Below are positions 14,301 to 22,805 of a DNA stretch of 44,745 nucleotides, one piece after another (within the stretch, counting starts at the first letter, position 1; every line of letters starts with the position of its first letter). The DNA lies in contig CATVTM010000007.1 of assembly GCA_958346935.1 (NCBI GenBank), positions 1 to 44,745 on the forward strand, given 5' to 3'. A model generated the notes under the pieces. The model ran no database searches and was not told the DNA's origin. It worked only from the letters and a program-made list of their open reading frames with translations. The translations under genes were made by a program, and so were the position numbers. This DNA is from an uncultured Collinsella sp. (lineage in GTDB: Bacteria > Actinomycetota > Coriobacteriia > Coriobacteriales > Coriobacteriaceae).

Positions 14301-16793
14301 CTATTCGTTAACGTCCTCGGTATTGTCGCGGTCACTGGCAAGCATTGCTGCACCGGCGACTGTCGTCGCCACGGCGGCGGCAGCGAGCCCGGCGGCAACG
14401 CCAGAGCCGTCGCCCGTGTTGGCGAGCTTTCCGCCCGAGCTCTTGCCCTGGTCTCTCTTGTTGCTCTTACCGTTCTTGTCGGCGCTGCCTGCGTTGGCGC
14501 CGCTGCCGTTACCGTCGCCGGTGCCGCCTGCACTGTCCGAGGCCGCTACGGTAAAGCTTGCGGCTCCGTCGCTGGCGAGCGTGTAGTTCTGCGCCGCGTC
14601 GCCCAAGAGACCGTTCACGCGAACCCAGTACGTTCCTGCGGCAAATGTTTCGCCCTCGGCCATTGCTGTGCCCGGAGCGCCGTTCGCGCCGTGCATAAAC
14701 TCGAGTTGGGCCGTGCAGGCATCGGTTTCGAGCTTGCCCTCGAGTGATGCCGCAATCTTGGCGCGCACGTCTTCGCCGGCTTTAAGGCCTTCGAGTCCTT
14801 CAAAATGGGGCGTCAGCGCGCGTGGATCGATATCGATGGGCACGGAGCCCCGCAGCTCCGTAACGGTCTCGTTGCCCAAGGCGTCGACATCCACATATTC
14901 GATGGCAAACGCATGGCCCGAGGCTGCCACGTTGAGTACATTGCTGCTGTCGACGAGGCGGAAATGGCCCTCGCCAACGGTCTTGCCGCCCTGGAGCGAA
15001 GCTTCACTCAGCGAGTTGCCATACGTCATGCGCATGCGGTCCGGGAGGCAGCACGAAACTGTCGGCTTGTGCTTTGCGTCGTAATTGCGCTGGTAGATGC
15101 TTCGGGCCAGTGCCGCATCAACAAAATCGGACGCGATGATGCCAATGTGCTTGAGGTAATCTGACTTTGTATCCTCGATGCCGCTGGGATTGATGTACGG
15201 GCTCTTATACAGATGCTCGTTGACTACTCGTGCCGAGGTAAAAGGATTGCCTCCGTGCGACAAGCCCGTGCAGCTGGTGTAGTTGATAGACCAGCAACGC
15301 TCCTGGACTTGCACCGTGGCCCCGGCATCGTCCACGACGTCCACCTTGTTGCGCGTGCGCCCGGTCGTTTCCTTCAGCGCATTATCGACCCAACTGAGCT
15401 TGTCGGTTCCCGTGAGTTTGTACTTGTCCTGGGCATATACCTTGGTGCAATAGGGCTCTTCATTGCCCGTTTCCCCTATGGCTTCAAATCCCCGCGCGTC
15501 TTGGACGAGACACATAGAGGAGCTGTCGGTGTGCGCCTTGATTTTGTCATCCCATTCGGTAAGGTCGAGGCCCCACGTGTGGCCGTCTACGCTGTTGCCG
15601 TCGAGCCTAAATCGACGTAGCAGGACGATCTCTCCGCGCACCTCGCCCAGTGTGGGAACGCGACTCGCCGTATAGAACAGATCGGGGTTATCGCTCAAAA
15701 CCTTGGCGAAAGCCGTCGTAACACTTTCGTCGGTAGCCTCATCGTTGCCGCGTGATACAAGCATGATGAGCGCTTCTGACGGGTTTTCGTTCAAAAACGT
15801 TTTGAAGTAGCCAACGACATCGGAGAGATGCAGATAGTACCCGTCTTTTTTGAATAGGTAGAAATCCCCGTGGCAGATACCGGGGTCATCGCCCTTTCCG
15901 AGCCGGATATCAAAATAGCGGATTCCCTCGAGCAACTGCGTGGGAATGTAATCCTGCTGGCATTTTACTTGCGAGGATTGGGGCTCAGTGTCGTTGTCCA
16001 CGCTGCAGGTGCCCGAATCGTGCGTACCCGGGATGCTCAGCTCGTCGAGGAACTTGTTGTCGGCGACGTATTTCATCCAACATGGCCCATCGACGTAGCT
16101 GCTGTACGTGATCCAGTCGAGGCTGCTAACCGTGGCATCGTTCTTTTTCATGTCGTAACCGATAAGTTCGAGCTCCCACGGAATGCTCTTACTCTTATGG
16201 CAGATCTTATTGTTGTCCTGGTCTTTGCCGTTCGATTCTATTGCCAGGTACTTAATGTCTTTTTTCTCGGTTTCTTTCTCGACCGTGCGGTCTCGGATGA
16301 TGTAGGTTCCGTTTGATTGACGCTCGAACGCAAAAGCGCGGCTGGGCTTGTTGTCATACTCGCCGCCCCATACGTGGATGACCTTTCCATCTTTGTCCGA
16401 GTCGTCGTCGACCGACCAAATGCTGTAGCCCGTCTTTTTATGCTCTTCGAAATTGAGCAAGGTGCGGATGGCGTACCAGTTTGTATCGTCATTCTTGGTC
16501 GTTACGTTCTCAAGGATGAGCTTGCTGGACGTGCCGTCGTTAAACAGGTGACAGACGTTGCCGCGAACGTTGCCGTCTTGGTTGACGCTCGCGGTGCGAA
16601 AATAGCCCGCGGGGCGAAGGCGAATGACGAAATTGTGGAGGCTGTCCGACGCTGTGGCAGCGTCGTCTGCAAATGCCGCGCGCACGGGAAGGCCCAATCC
16701 CGCGGTTTCGGGCAGGCTTACAAAAGGCGACAATGCTGCGAGTCCTAGGCCCAGCGTAAATGCTCGGCGGCTGATGGCATGGTGTTCGGTCAT
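14301..16793 (-). CDS. Secreted phosphatidylinositol-specific phospholipase C with LANTG cell-wall tail
   Basis: 830 residues. The N-terminus has a twin-arginine signal (SRRAFTLGLGLAALSPF, residues 8-24) and a likely cut after about residue 42. Residues ~50-215 look like a ricin-type beta-trefoil lectin domain. The PI-PLC X catalytic domain follows, with LSIPGTHDSGT (His258) and DPGICHGDFYLF (His308) as the general base and acid pair, and YFDIRLG between them. The family cleaves phosphatidylinositol or GPI anchors to diacylglycerol and inositol phosphate. A C-terminal Ig-like/stalk region is followed by a Gly/Ser/Asn/Lys linker, LANTG (790-794), a hydrophobic span and an acidic tail. LAxTG is the motif of class E sortases in Actinobacteria. 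GGAGAAG precedes the ATG. Monocistronic. Confidence 0.9.
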   Translation of the reverse strand: MTEHHAISRRAFTLGLGLAALSPFVSLPETAGLGLPVRAAFADDAATASDSLHNFVIRLRPAGYFRTASVNQDGNVRGNVCHLFNDGTSSKLILENVTTKNDDTNWYAIRTLLNFEEHKKTGYSIWSVDDDSDKDGKVIHVWGGEYDNKPSRAFAFERQSNGTYIIRDRTVEKETEKKDIKYLAIESNGKDQDNNKICHKSKSIPWELELIGYDMKKNDATVSSLDWITYSSYVDGPCWMKYVADNKFLDELSIPGTHDSGTCSVDNDTEPQSSQVKCQQDYIPTQLLEGIRYFDIRLGKGDDPGICHGDFYLFKKDGYYLHLSDVVGYFKTFLNENPSEALIMLVSRGNDEATDESVTTAFAKVLSDNPDLFYTASRVPTLGEVRGEIVLLRRFRLDGNSVDGHTWGLDLTEWDDKIKAHTDSSSMCLVQDARGFEAIGETGNEEPYCTKVYAQDKYKLTGTDKLSWVDNALKETTGRTRNKVDVVDDAGATVQVQERCWSINYTSCTGLSHGGNPFTSARVVNEHLYKSPYINPSGIEDTKSDYLKHIGIIASDFVDAALARSIYQRNYDAKHKPTVSCCLPDRMRMTYGNSLSEASLQGGKTVGEGHFRLVDSSNVLNVAASGHAFAIEYVDVDALGNETVTELRGSVPIDIDPRALTPHFEGLEGLKAGEDVRAKIAASLEGKLETDACTAQLEFMHGANGAPGTAMAEGETFAAGTYWVRVNGLLGDAAQNYTLASDGAASFTVAASDSAGGTGDGNGSGANAGSADKNGKSNKRDQGKSSGGKLANTGDGSGVAAGLAAAAVATTVAGAAMLASDRDNTEDVNE

Positions 16794-16994
16794 AACTTCT
16801 CCATTCGCAGAGTGCGGTTATGCGATAGTTTTGGTCACTATACTGCCCAGATTTTTAAAGATGCTGGTTTAATTGTCTGCGCGGCGCAATAAATCGGTGG
16901 GCGGACGTGTTGGGGTGTTTGTCGTTTTCGTACTGTTGCCACATTTGGGGCGGTTCCGGCGTCCGGCATCCTCGCGTTCGTCGGCTACAGGCAT

Positions 16995-17025
16995 AAGAAA
17001 AGGAGGGTCGGTTTACCGGCCCTCC
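16995..17025 (-). terminator. Terminator of the first lipoprotein gene
   Basis: Stem GGAGGGTCGGT (17002-17012) with ACCGGCCCTCC (17015-17025), one T-G type pair; the minus-strand T run comes from AAGAAAA at 16995-17001. It lies about 75 bases after the stop of the 17099-17692 gene. The rest of 16794-17098 holds no convincing gene. Confidence 0.8.
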
Positions 17026-17098
17026 CTGGGTACGAAGCGCTGGGGTACCGTCGCTTGTTTGCTCTGCGACCGTGTTTCCCGTTGCGCTCGCCAGTCGC

Positions 17099-17692
17099 TT
17101 AGCGCTTGATCTCGATATCGTCGAGCTTGACGTCCATGGCCTCGGTCTTGGCCTTGGCAATGTCATCGGCAAACTCCAGAGACTTCATCATGGTCTCGAC
17201 GGCGTCCTTGTGCTCCTCGACATTGTCGATGCTCACGTAAACGCTGCCGCCGCCTGCTTCGGTGAAGTACTCAGTCGTTACGCCGCCCGAGTGTGTATAG
17301 GAAGCGTTGCGCCAAGTCTTGCCGTTGTACTTGACGGGATCATTCTCGGTCCACTCAAAGTTGGCCTTCCATTTGGCCTCGTAGTCGAACAGCTCGTCAG
17401 CGTTCTTGTCAGAGTCGAAGACAGGGATGAAGCGATCGCTGGCGTGCTCGCTCTCGGTGAACTTAAACTGGGCCCTGTCGGCAGTGTCGCCTGCGACGTC
17501 GGTGATCTCGACGCCCTCGGGGACCTCGACCTTAAACCAAATGAAGTCGGTCCTCATATCCACGGCTGGCTTTTCTGCTCCGCCGCCACCGCCACTGCCG
17601 GTAGCGCCGCCGCTGCCACCGCAGCCCACCAGGGCAACCGCGGCAAAGAGACTGATGCAGAGGGTGAGAATCGCAAAGGCCTTCTTTTTCAT
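17099..17692 (-). CDS. Lipoprotein of unknown function (paralogue A)
   Basis: 197 residues. MKKKAFAILTLCISLFAAVALVGC... is a lipoprotein signal peptide with lipobox LVGC, so the mature protein is tethered by its Cys to the outer face of the membrane. A Gly-rich linker leads to a single compact domain starting TDFIWFKVEVPEGVEI and ending DIAKAKTEAMDVKLDDIEI. About 150 residues of the domain align with the next gene upstream (same FIWFKVE.PEGV start, same DRFIPV and YNG+TW core, same DDIAKA/DDMAEA end). It has its own terminator and its own upstream region, so the two paralogues are separate transcripts. Function unknown. Confidence 0.8.
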   Translation of the reverse strand: MKKKAFAILTLCISLFAAVALVGCGGSGGATGSGGGGGAEKPAVDMRTDFIWFKVEVPEGVEITDVAGDTADRAQFKFTESEHASDRFIPVFDSDKNADELFDYEAKWKANFEWTENDPVKYNGKTWRNASYTHSGGVTTEYFTEAGGGSVYVSIDNVEEHKDAVETMMKSLEFADDIAKAKTEAMDVKLDDIEIKR

Positions 17693-17764
17693 GGTCGTGT
17701 CCTCCTCGATCTGTAACCGCCCATGGATTACCTGCCTTTACTGTACGCGCGAGCGGCTCGTTCG

Positions 17765-17783
17765 GGTGGGCCATGTGTCCCAT
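17765..17783 (-). repeat. 19-bp repeat upstream of lipoprotein A
   Basis: GGTGGGCCATGTGTCCCAT on the + strand, identical to 18734-18752 upstream of the paralogue. It contains the near-palindrome GGGCCATGTGTCCC. Here it is 73-91 bases before the start codon. Confidence 0.6.
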
Positions 17784-17829
17784 TCTGAGGGCCGGATTTG
17801 CGCCGACAAGTGGCAATATGCGCGGGTCC

Positions 17830-17864
17830 AAAAGAGGGGAGGGCCGATGCTGTCGGCCCTCCCC
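17830..17864 (-). terminator. Terminator of the second lipoprotein gene
   Basis: A perfect 12-bp stem (GGGGAGGGCCGA at 17836-17847 with TCGGCCCTCCCC at 17853-17864). On the minus strand it is followed by TCTTTTGG. It lies about 70 bases beyond the paralogue B stop. Confidence 0.8.
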
Positions 17865-17934
17865 GGGGTTGGGTGCCCGTTGCTTTAATGGGGCGCATGT
17901 GCGCAGGTGCGCGTAGGCGCGTGCGGGTGTCCCG

Positions 17935-18537
17935 TTACTTGAGCTCGATGCTCGAAATCTCGACTTCGCGCGCCTCGGAAACTGCCTCTGCCATGTCATC
18001 GGGGAACTCGATGGAGTTGAGGAGCGCCTCGGCTTCTTTCTTGTGCTGGTCGAAGTTCGAGATGAGGACGTAGACGCTTCCTGGTTCAACGTCGGTAAAA
18101 AGGATGGTTGAGATACCGCTGTTGTCTTCGTACGTTCCGACGAGCCACGTCCTGCCGTTATATTCGACGGACCCGCCATCCTTCCACTGGAACGTATCCC
18201 CCTTCTTTTCTGCCTGGTCGGCGTGGGACTCCTCGGCCGTCAGCGCTTTTTTCCAAACGGGGATAAAGCGATCGGCCGAGGCGTTCTCGTCTTCGGGGAA
18301 GGTGAGCTGAACCCTGTCGGCATTCTTGCCGGCGGAGTCGCTTACGCCGACACCCTCGGGCATCTCGACCTTAAACCAGATAAAGTCGGTCTTCTTGGCG
18401 ACGGGGGCCTTTTCCTTGCTCTCGCTCTTGGCGGTGCTGCCGCCTCCGCCCGATGCGCTCCCGCCGCAGCCGACAAGGGCAAATGCGGCAAAGAGGGCGA
18501 TGCAAAGGGAAAGGATCGATAGGGTCTTTTTCTTCAT
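17935..18537 (-). CDS. Lipoprotein of unknown function (paralogue B)
   Basis: 200 residues with a lipoprotein signal (MKKKTLSILSLCIALFAAF, lipobox ALVGC), a Gly/Ser/Lys linker, and the same extracellular domain as paralogue A (TDFIWFKVEMPEGVGVSDSA; later RFIPVWKKAL, YNGRTWLVGTYEDNSG, SVYVLISNFDQHKKEAEALL). I chose ATG 18537: GGAGG precedes it and it begins the signal peptide; the longer frame from 18609 has no signal logic. The arrangement points to a tandem duplication that has since diverged. The 370 bases upstream (18538-18907) hold no convincing gene, only the 19-bp repeat and presumably two divergent promoters. Confidence 0.8.
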   Translation of the reverse strand: MKKKTLSILSLCIALFAAFALVGCGGSASGGGGSTAKSESKEKAPVAKKTDFIWFKVEMPEGVGVSDSAGKNADRVQLTFPEDENASADRFIPVWKKALTAEESHADQAEKKGDTFQWKDGGSVEYNGRTWLVGTYEDNSGISTILFTDVEPGSVYVLISNFDQHKKEAEALLNSIEFPDDMAEAVSEAREVEISSIELK

Positions 18538-18733
18538 GGTGGCGTCCTCCTTGTCTGCCAGGGACATCGTGTGCCGCGGATCGCTGGGGCGGCGGTTACG
18601 CATGCACATGATGTCTTTGTTTACTGTGCGGTTATTCCTCCATTCGTCGTCCGGTGCCGTGATGAGCTTGCCCCAACATAGGGCTCCTTACCTATATGTA
18701 TGCCCCAGTTGCCGCTGCCCGGAAGTCTCGAAA

Positions 18734-18752
18734 GGTGGGCCATGTGTCCCAT
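18734..18752 (-). repeat. 19-bp repeat upstream of lipoprotein B
   Basis: Identical to 17765-17783 over GGTGGGCCATGTGTCCCAT, while flanking bases differ. Here it is about 200 bases before the paralogue B start. It may be a shared regulator site, a relic of the duplication, or a dispersed repeat. Confidence 0.6.
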
Positions 18753-18913
18753 GTTTGTGTCGCTGCCGCCTATCGTGTGCCATAGAAATCCGCGATGGCC
18801 AGGTGCGCTGACGCCCATGTGCTTATGGGCTAGACTTAGCACCATTATGTGATCGATGCGGTCGGTCGGCGGTTGCCACCCGACCGATGTATATGACTTG
18901 AAGGTGCATGCGT

Positions 18914-19546
18914 ATGAGCCAAGAGATGATGGACAAGACCTGCCGCGGGTTTGCCGAGGCGCTTGCCGCGCGCGAGCCGGTTCCCGGCGGTGGCAGCGCG
19001 AGCGCCTTTGTGGGCGCGCTGGGCGCCTCGCTGTGCGGAATGGTTGCCCGCTACGGTGCGACTAATCCCGCGCTTGCTGATCGTGCGGATGACCTGACGC
19101 GCGCGTTTGCCCAGGCTGATGAGCTGGCCCAGGAGCTTGTCGAGTTGGTTTCCGAGGACGTTCGTGCCTACAGGCGGGTGTCCGCGGCGTACGGTATTCC
19201 GCGTGACGATCCGGCTCGAGCGACCGCGATTCAGGATGCGCTGCATGTGGCCGCTATGCCGCCGTATCGCATTATGGATGCCTGCGGGCGTGCACTGGCG
19301 CTGCTCGAGGACATGGCCGACAAGGGTTCGCGTCAGCTGCTGTCCGATGTGGCGTGCGGCGCCGTGTTCTGCCGTTCCGCTATGCAGGGCGCGAGCTTGA
19401 CGCTCTTTGCGAACACCACGTCTATGAAGGATCGCGCTCGTGCTGAGGAGCTCGAGACGGCGTGTGATGAGTTGCTCGACATGTGGTTGCCGCGCGCCGA
19501 TGCGCTGGCGCGCCGCGCCGCCGACGCCGCAAGGAAGAGGGGATAG
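18914..19546 (+). CDS. fchA: Methenyltetrahydrofolate cyclohydrolase (FchA/FTCD-C family)
   Basis: 210-residue helical protein of the formiminotransferase-cyclodeaminase C-terminal family. The signature PVPGGGSASAFVGALGASLCGMV lies near residues 22-44; the family forms helical dimers with the folate site at this loop. In anaerobes the stand-alone protein (FchA) interconverts 5,10-methenyl-THF and 10-formyl-THF; formimino-THF cyclodeaminase is the alternative. I favour cyclohydrolase because folD starts two bases after its stop and that FolD lacks the cyclohydrolase Lys. No hut genes or glutamate formiminotransferase are nearby. The ATG at 18914 has AAGGTG at good spacing; an ATG at 18908 would add two residues. 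Confidence 0.85.
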   Translation: MSQEMMDKTCRGFAEALAAREPVPGGGSASAFVGALGASLCGMVARYGATNPALADRADDLTRAFAQADELAQELVELVSEDVRAYRRVSAAYGIPRDDPARATAIQDALHVAAMPPYRIMDACGRALALLEDMADKGSRQLLSDVACGAVFCRSAMQGASLTLFANTTSMKDRARAEELETACDELLDMWLPRADALARRAADAARKRG

Positions 19547-19548
19547 CC

Positions 19549-20403
19549 ATGGCTGAACTGCTGAAGGGTGCCCCCGTTGCTCGCGCTTTGACTGAGGAAC
19601 TTGCTGCTCGCTGCGTGGCTTTGCGCGAGCGCGGCGTTGTGCCGACGCTGGCTATCGTGCGCGTGGGTGAACGCGAGGACGACCTATCCTACGAGCGCGG
19701 TGCGCTCAAGCGCTGCGAAAAGGTTGGCATTGAGGCTCGCCGCGTTTTGCTTCCCGCCGATGTTTCGCAGGACGAGCTGTTGGCGGCCATCGAGGACATC
19801 AATACCGATTCGTCTGTTCATGGCTGCCTGATGTTCCGCCCGCTGCCCGCCGGCCTTGACGAGGACGCGGTTGCCGCGGCACTCGATCCTGCCAAGGACG
19901 TTGACTCCATGACGCCGGCTTCGCTGCTCACCACGCTTTCGGGGCGCGGCGAGGGTTTTGCCCCCTGCACAGCCGAAGCCGTGCTTGCTTTGCTGGATCA
20001 TTACGGCGTTGAGCTGGATGGGGCCAAGGTCGCGGTCGTTGGTCGGTCGCTGGTGATTGGCCGTCCCGTTGCCGCCATGCTTACGGCTCGCAATGCCACA
20101 GTGACGACGTGCCATACGCATACGCACGACCTTGCTGCCGAGTGCCGTGCTGCCGACATTGTGGTTGCCGCCGTTGGACGCGCGCGTACGATTGACGTGG
20201 ATGCGGTTCGAGAGGGCCAGACGATCATTGATGTTGGCATTAATTGGGACGAGGCCGCTGGCAAGTTGGTGGGTGACGTCGATTCTGATGCTGCGGAGCC
20301 GGTCGTTAACGCCATCACGCCCGTGCCGGGCGGCGTGGGCGCTGTGACGACGGCGATCCTCGCCAAACACGTGATCGAGGCGGCCGAGCGCGCATCGAAA
20401 TAG
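19549..20403 (+). CDS. folD: FolD-family methylene-THF dehydrogenase, likely monofunctional
   Basis: 284 residues with the FolD fold. Recognisable segments are RPLPAGLDEDAV, KDVDSMTPASL, PCTAEAVLALL, the nucleotide-binding VAVVGRSLVIGRPVAAML, and the C-terminal ITPVPGGVGAVTTAIL. Two residues essential for cyclohydrolase chemistry in the E. coli enzyme are replaced: Lys56 aligns with Ala52 (SYERGALKRCEKVGI) and Gln98 aligns with Phe96 (GCLMFRPLP). It is therefore probably a dehydrogenase only, with FchA doing the next step. ATG 19549 has AAGGAAGAGGGG upstream and is two bases from the fchA stop, so the two are co-translated. The cofactor (NAD or NADP) cannot be told. Confidence 0.9.
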   Translation: MAELLKGAPVARALTEELAARCVALRERGVVPTLAIVRVGEREDDLSYERGALKRCEKVGIEARRVLLPADVSQDELLAAIEDINTDSSVHGCLMFRPLPAGLDEDAVAAALDPAKDVDSMTPASLLTTLSGRGEGFAPCTAEAVLALLDHYGVELDGAKVAVVGRSLVIGRPVAAMLTARNATVTTCHTHTHDLAAECRAADIVVAAVGRARTIDVDAVREGQTIIDVGINWDEAAGKLVGDVDSDAAEPVVNAITPVPGGVGAVTTAILAKHVIEAAERASK

Positions 20404-20436
20404 GCGTTTTGGGCTGTTTGAGGGGTTAGCTCTATA

Positions 20437-20675
20437 CCCCGTGGACAAAAAATGCCAAATATGAGTACTGTTGCCAAGATAGTCACATATTCTTTAGGTC
20501 AAATAGGCTCTCTAACGATATTTATTATCGATAAAGAGCCTATTTTATTGGACCTATGAGGAATTACATCATCTAATTTTTGAACAAATGTAGACTTTTG
20601 GCACCCATACGTAGCAAAATTGATGTTACTAAATTGGTGACAGTACTCACATTTGGCATTTTTTGACCACAGGGG
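20437..20675. mobile_element. 239-bp MITE with ~41-bp terminal inverted repeats
   Basis: The ends are long imperfect inverted repeats: left 20437-20477 and right 20634-20675, both reading inward as CCCC(T)GTGG, then CAAAAAATGCCAAAT and TGAGTACTGT, then CCAA, with one indel and about four substitutions. The interior is AT-rich, unlike the flanks, and holds a second nested palindrome (AAATAGGCTCT near 20501 with AGAGCCTATT near 20535). There is no transposase, so this is a non-autonomous element mobilised in trans. No clear target duplication is visible. Confidence 0.8.
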
Positions 20676-20757
20676 TTGCCAGCGCCGCGGTTTCGCCCTT
20701 TCTGCGCCGAAGCGATACACTGTTATCGTTTGATTTCTTCGCTCAAGGAGGATGCGC

Positions 20758-22281
20758 ATGCCGTGCACAACGATTTTGGTTGGTAAGAACGCGAGCTACG
20801 ACGGGTCGACGTTGGTTGCCCGCAACGAGGACTCGTCCAACGGGGTGTTTGAGCCCAAGCGTATGCGCGTGGTGCATCCCGACGAGCAGCCGCGCGTCTA
20901 CACGAGCGTCCTGAGTCACCTGACCGTTGAACTGCCCGATAACCCCATGCGCTACACGAGCGTCCCCGATGTTGTCCCGGGCCACGGCATCTGGGCCGAG
21001 GCCGGTTTCAACGAGCTCAATGTGGGCATGTCCGCAACCGAGACGCTCACCACCAACGAGCGCGTTCGCGGCGCCGACCCGCTCGTCGACTACGTGCCCG
21101 CCAAGGGCAACGAGGACGAGGACGGCTATGTTCCGGCGCAGCCCGGCGGTCTGGGCGAGGAGGACATGGTGACCCTGGTGCTGCCATATGCCAAATCCGC
21201 CCGCGACGGCGTACGCATTCTGGGTGACCTGCTCGAGCGCTATGGCACCTACGAGAACAACGGCATCGCCTTTAGCGACGTGGACGAGATCTGGTGGCTC
21301 GAGACCATCGGCGGTCACCACTGGATCGCCAAGCGCGTGCCCGATGACGCCTATGTGACCATGCCCAACCAGCTGGGTATCGACAGCTTTGACCTGGATG
21401 ACGCCGAGGGCGCCCAGGCCGATCACATGTGCTCCGCCGACCTGCGCGCTTGGATGGCCGAGTGGCATCTGGACTTGACGCTGGGCGTTGAGGGCGACGG
21501 TCCGGCCGCGGTCTTTAACCCGCGCGAGGCCTTTGGCTCGCACAGCGACAGCGACCACGTTTACAACACGCCGCGCGCCTGGTATATGCAGCGCTGCCTT
21601 AACCCCAGCGATGTGTGGGACGGTCCCGAGGCCGACTACACGCCCGAGAGCGACGATATTCCCTGGAGCCGCGTGCCCGAGCGCAAGGTGACCATCGAGG
21701 ACATCAAGTACGTACTCTCGAGCCACTACCAGGGCACGGAGTACGACTGCTACGGCAGCAAGGGCACGCCCGCCACGCGTGGCGCCTATCGCCCCATCGG
21801 CATCAACCGCAACAGCCAGCTCGCTGTGCTGCAGCTGCGCCCCTATGCGCATCCGGCCTACCGCGCCGTGCAGTGGATGGCCTTTGGCTCCAACTCGTTT
21901 AACGCGCTGGTTCCGCTGTACGCCAACGTCGAGACCATGCCCGAGTACTTTGCCGACACGCAGGCTCGCGTGACGTCCGAAAACTTCTACTGGGCCAACC
22001 GCCTGATCGGCGCGCTGGCCGACGTCCGCTTCCATGAGTGCGGCCGCGCAGTCGAGGATTATCAGGAGAAGGTCGGCGGCATGGGCCACAAGCAGATTCA
22101 TGACGTCGACGCTGCCGTAGCCGTTCTGCCCGAGGCCGAGGTGCCTGCCGAGCTTGCACGCGCCAACGAGGAGTTTGCCGAGCTCGTGCGCGTGGAGACC
22201 GATGCCCTGTTGGGCAAGGTGCTCTACACCACGAGCTGCGCCATGAAGAACTCTTTCGCGATGAACGACAACGTGAGGTAG
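20758..22281 (+). CDS. C69 family dipeptidase (PepD-like Ntn hydrolase)
   Basis: 507 residues. MPCTTILVGKNASYDGSTLVARNEDSS is the C69 N-terminus; Cys3 would be the nucleophile exposed after N-terminal processing, as in other Ntn hydrolases. Downstream family segments include GFNELNVGMSATET, DVDEIWWLETIGGHHWIAKRVPDD and MPNQLGIDSFDLDD, and the C-terminal half has the usual NSFNALVPLYANVE. The family hydrolyses dipeptides in the cytoplasm; there is no signal peptide. I chose ATG 20758 because AAGGAGG ends six bases before it; the ATG at 20752 would touch the site. Just downstream of the MITE, so its promoter region may include the element end. Confidence 0.93.
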   Translation: MPCTTILVGKNASYDGSTLVARNEDSSNGVFEPKRMRVVHPDEQPRVYTSVLSHLTVELPDNPMRYTSVPDVVPGHGIWAEAGFNELNVGMSATETLTTNERVRGADPLVDYVPAKGNEDEDGYVPAQPGGLGEEDMVTLVLPYAKSARDGVRILGDLLERYGTYENNGIAFSDVDEIWWLETIGGHHWIAKRVPDDAYVTMPNQLGIDSFDLDDAEGAQADHMCSADLRAWMAEWHLDLTLGVEGDGPAAVFNPREAFGSHSDSDHVYNTPRAWYMQRCLNPSDVWDGPEADYTPESDDIPWSRVPERKVTIEDIKYVLSSHYQGTEYDCYGSKGTPATRGAYRPIGINRNSQLAVLQLRPYAHPAYRAVQWMAFGSNSFNALVPLYANVETMPEYFADTQARVTSENFYWANRLIGALADVRFHECGRAVEDYQEKVGGMGHKQIHDVDAAVAVLPEAEVPAELARANEEFAELVRVETDALLGKVLYTTSCAMKNSFAMNDNVR

Positions 22282-22380
22282 GGATTTCCCGTCGATCGAA
22301 TAGCGCTAAAACGCTTTGTCGCTTTCGTTCAATCTTGGGTACAAGAACGCCAATGCAGTTGTTTGTGATTGGAGACAACC

Positions 22381-22797
22381 ATGGTTATGAAACTCGATCA
22401 GCTTGTTAACGGGGCCATCAACGTGGGCTTTGGCGCTGCCGCCGTTGCTGTCGAAGGCGGCAAGAAGGTCCTCGACGACCTTAATACCAAAGGCGAGCAG
22501 GTCCGCAAGGACACCGCCACTCCCGATATCGCCCGCAGTGTGTCCGACATGTTCGAGCAGGCCGGCGGTACCATCTCCGATCTGACCGAGCGCTTGGGCA
22601 TGCAGGGCGAGACCGCGGCCCAGCGCGTGCTTGACGAGCTCATCCTTGCCCGGGTCCGCGTCATGACCGCCCCCGAGCGCACGGCCTTCCTGGCCCATGT
22701 GCGCGACATCGTCGATTCGGTCGAGGACAACGTGACCTCGGTGCCCGTCGAGTCCGTTGAGCCCGACGATGCGAAGGATACCGAAGAGGCTGAGTAG
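22381..22797 (+). CDS. Phasin-like helical protein paired with the UbiB kinase
   Basis: 138 residues, almost all helix: MKLDQLVNGAINVGFGAAAV, then EGGKKVLDDLNTKGEQVRK, SVSDMFEQAGGTISDLTERL, AAQRVLDELILARVRVM, and an acidic tail ending DDAKDTEEAE. Heptad-like spacing suggests a coiled-coil bundle like phasin/PhaI-type proteins. Such proteins are often found directly upstream of ABC1/UbiB kinases, as here (8 bases between genes). No polyhydroxyalkanoate genes are nearby, so the phasin role itself is not supported. ATG 22381 has GGAG six bases upstream. Confidence 0.75.
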   Translation: MVMKLDQLVNGAINVGFGAAAVAVEGGKKVLDDLNTKGEQVRKDTATPDIARSVSDMFEQAGGTISDLTERLGMQGETAAQRVLDELILARVRVMTAPERTAFLAHVRDIVDSVEDNVTSVPVESVEPDDAKDTEEAE

Positions 22798-22805
22798 CAG
22801 CGCAG

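Noticed and set aside
18621..18845. 74-codon minus-strand ORF between the lipoprotein and fchA
   Set aside because: No ribosome site, no domain; it overlaps the 19-bp repeat.
20499..20768. 89-codon minus-strand ORF inside the MITE
   Set aside because: It spans the terminal inverted repeat and the dipeptidase start region, and has no recognisable domain or ribosome site.
22381..22797. Assignment as a true polyhydroxyalkanoate phasin
   Set aside because: No PHA synthase or depolymerase is nearby; only the helical pattern and the UbiB pairing support the label phasin-like.
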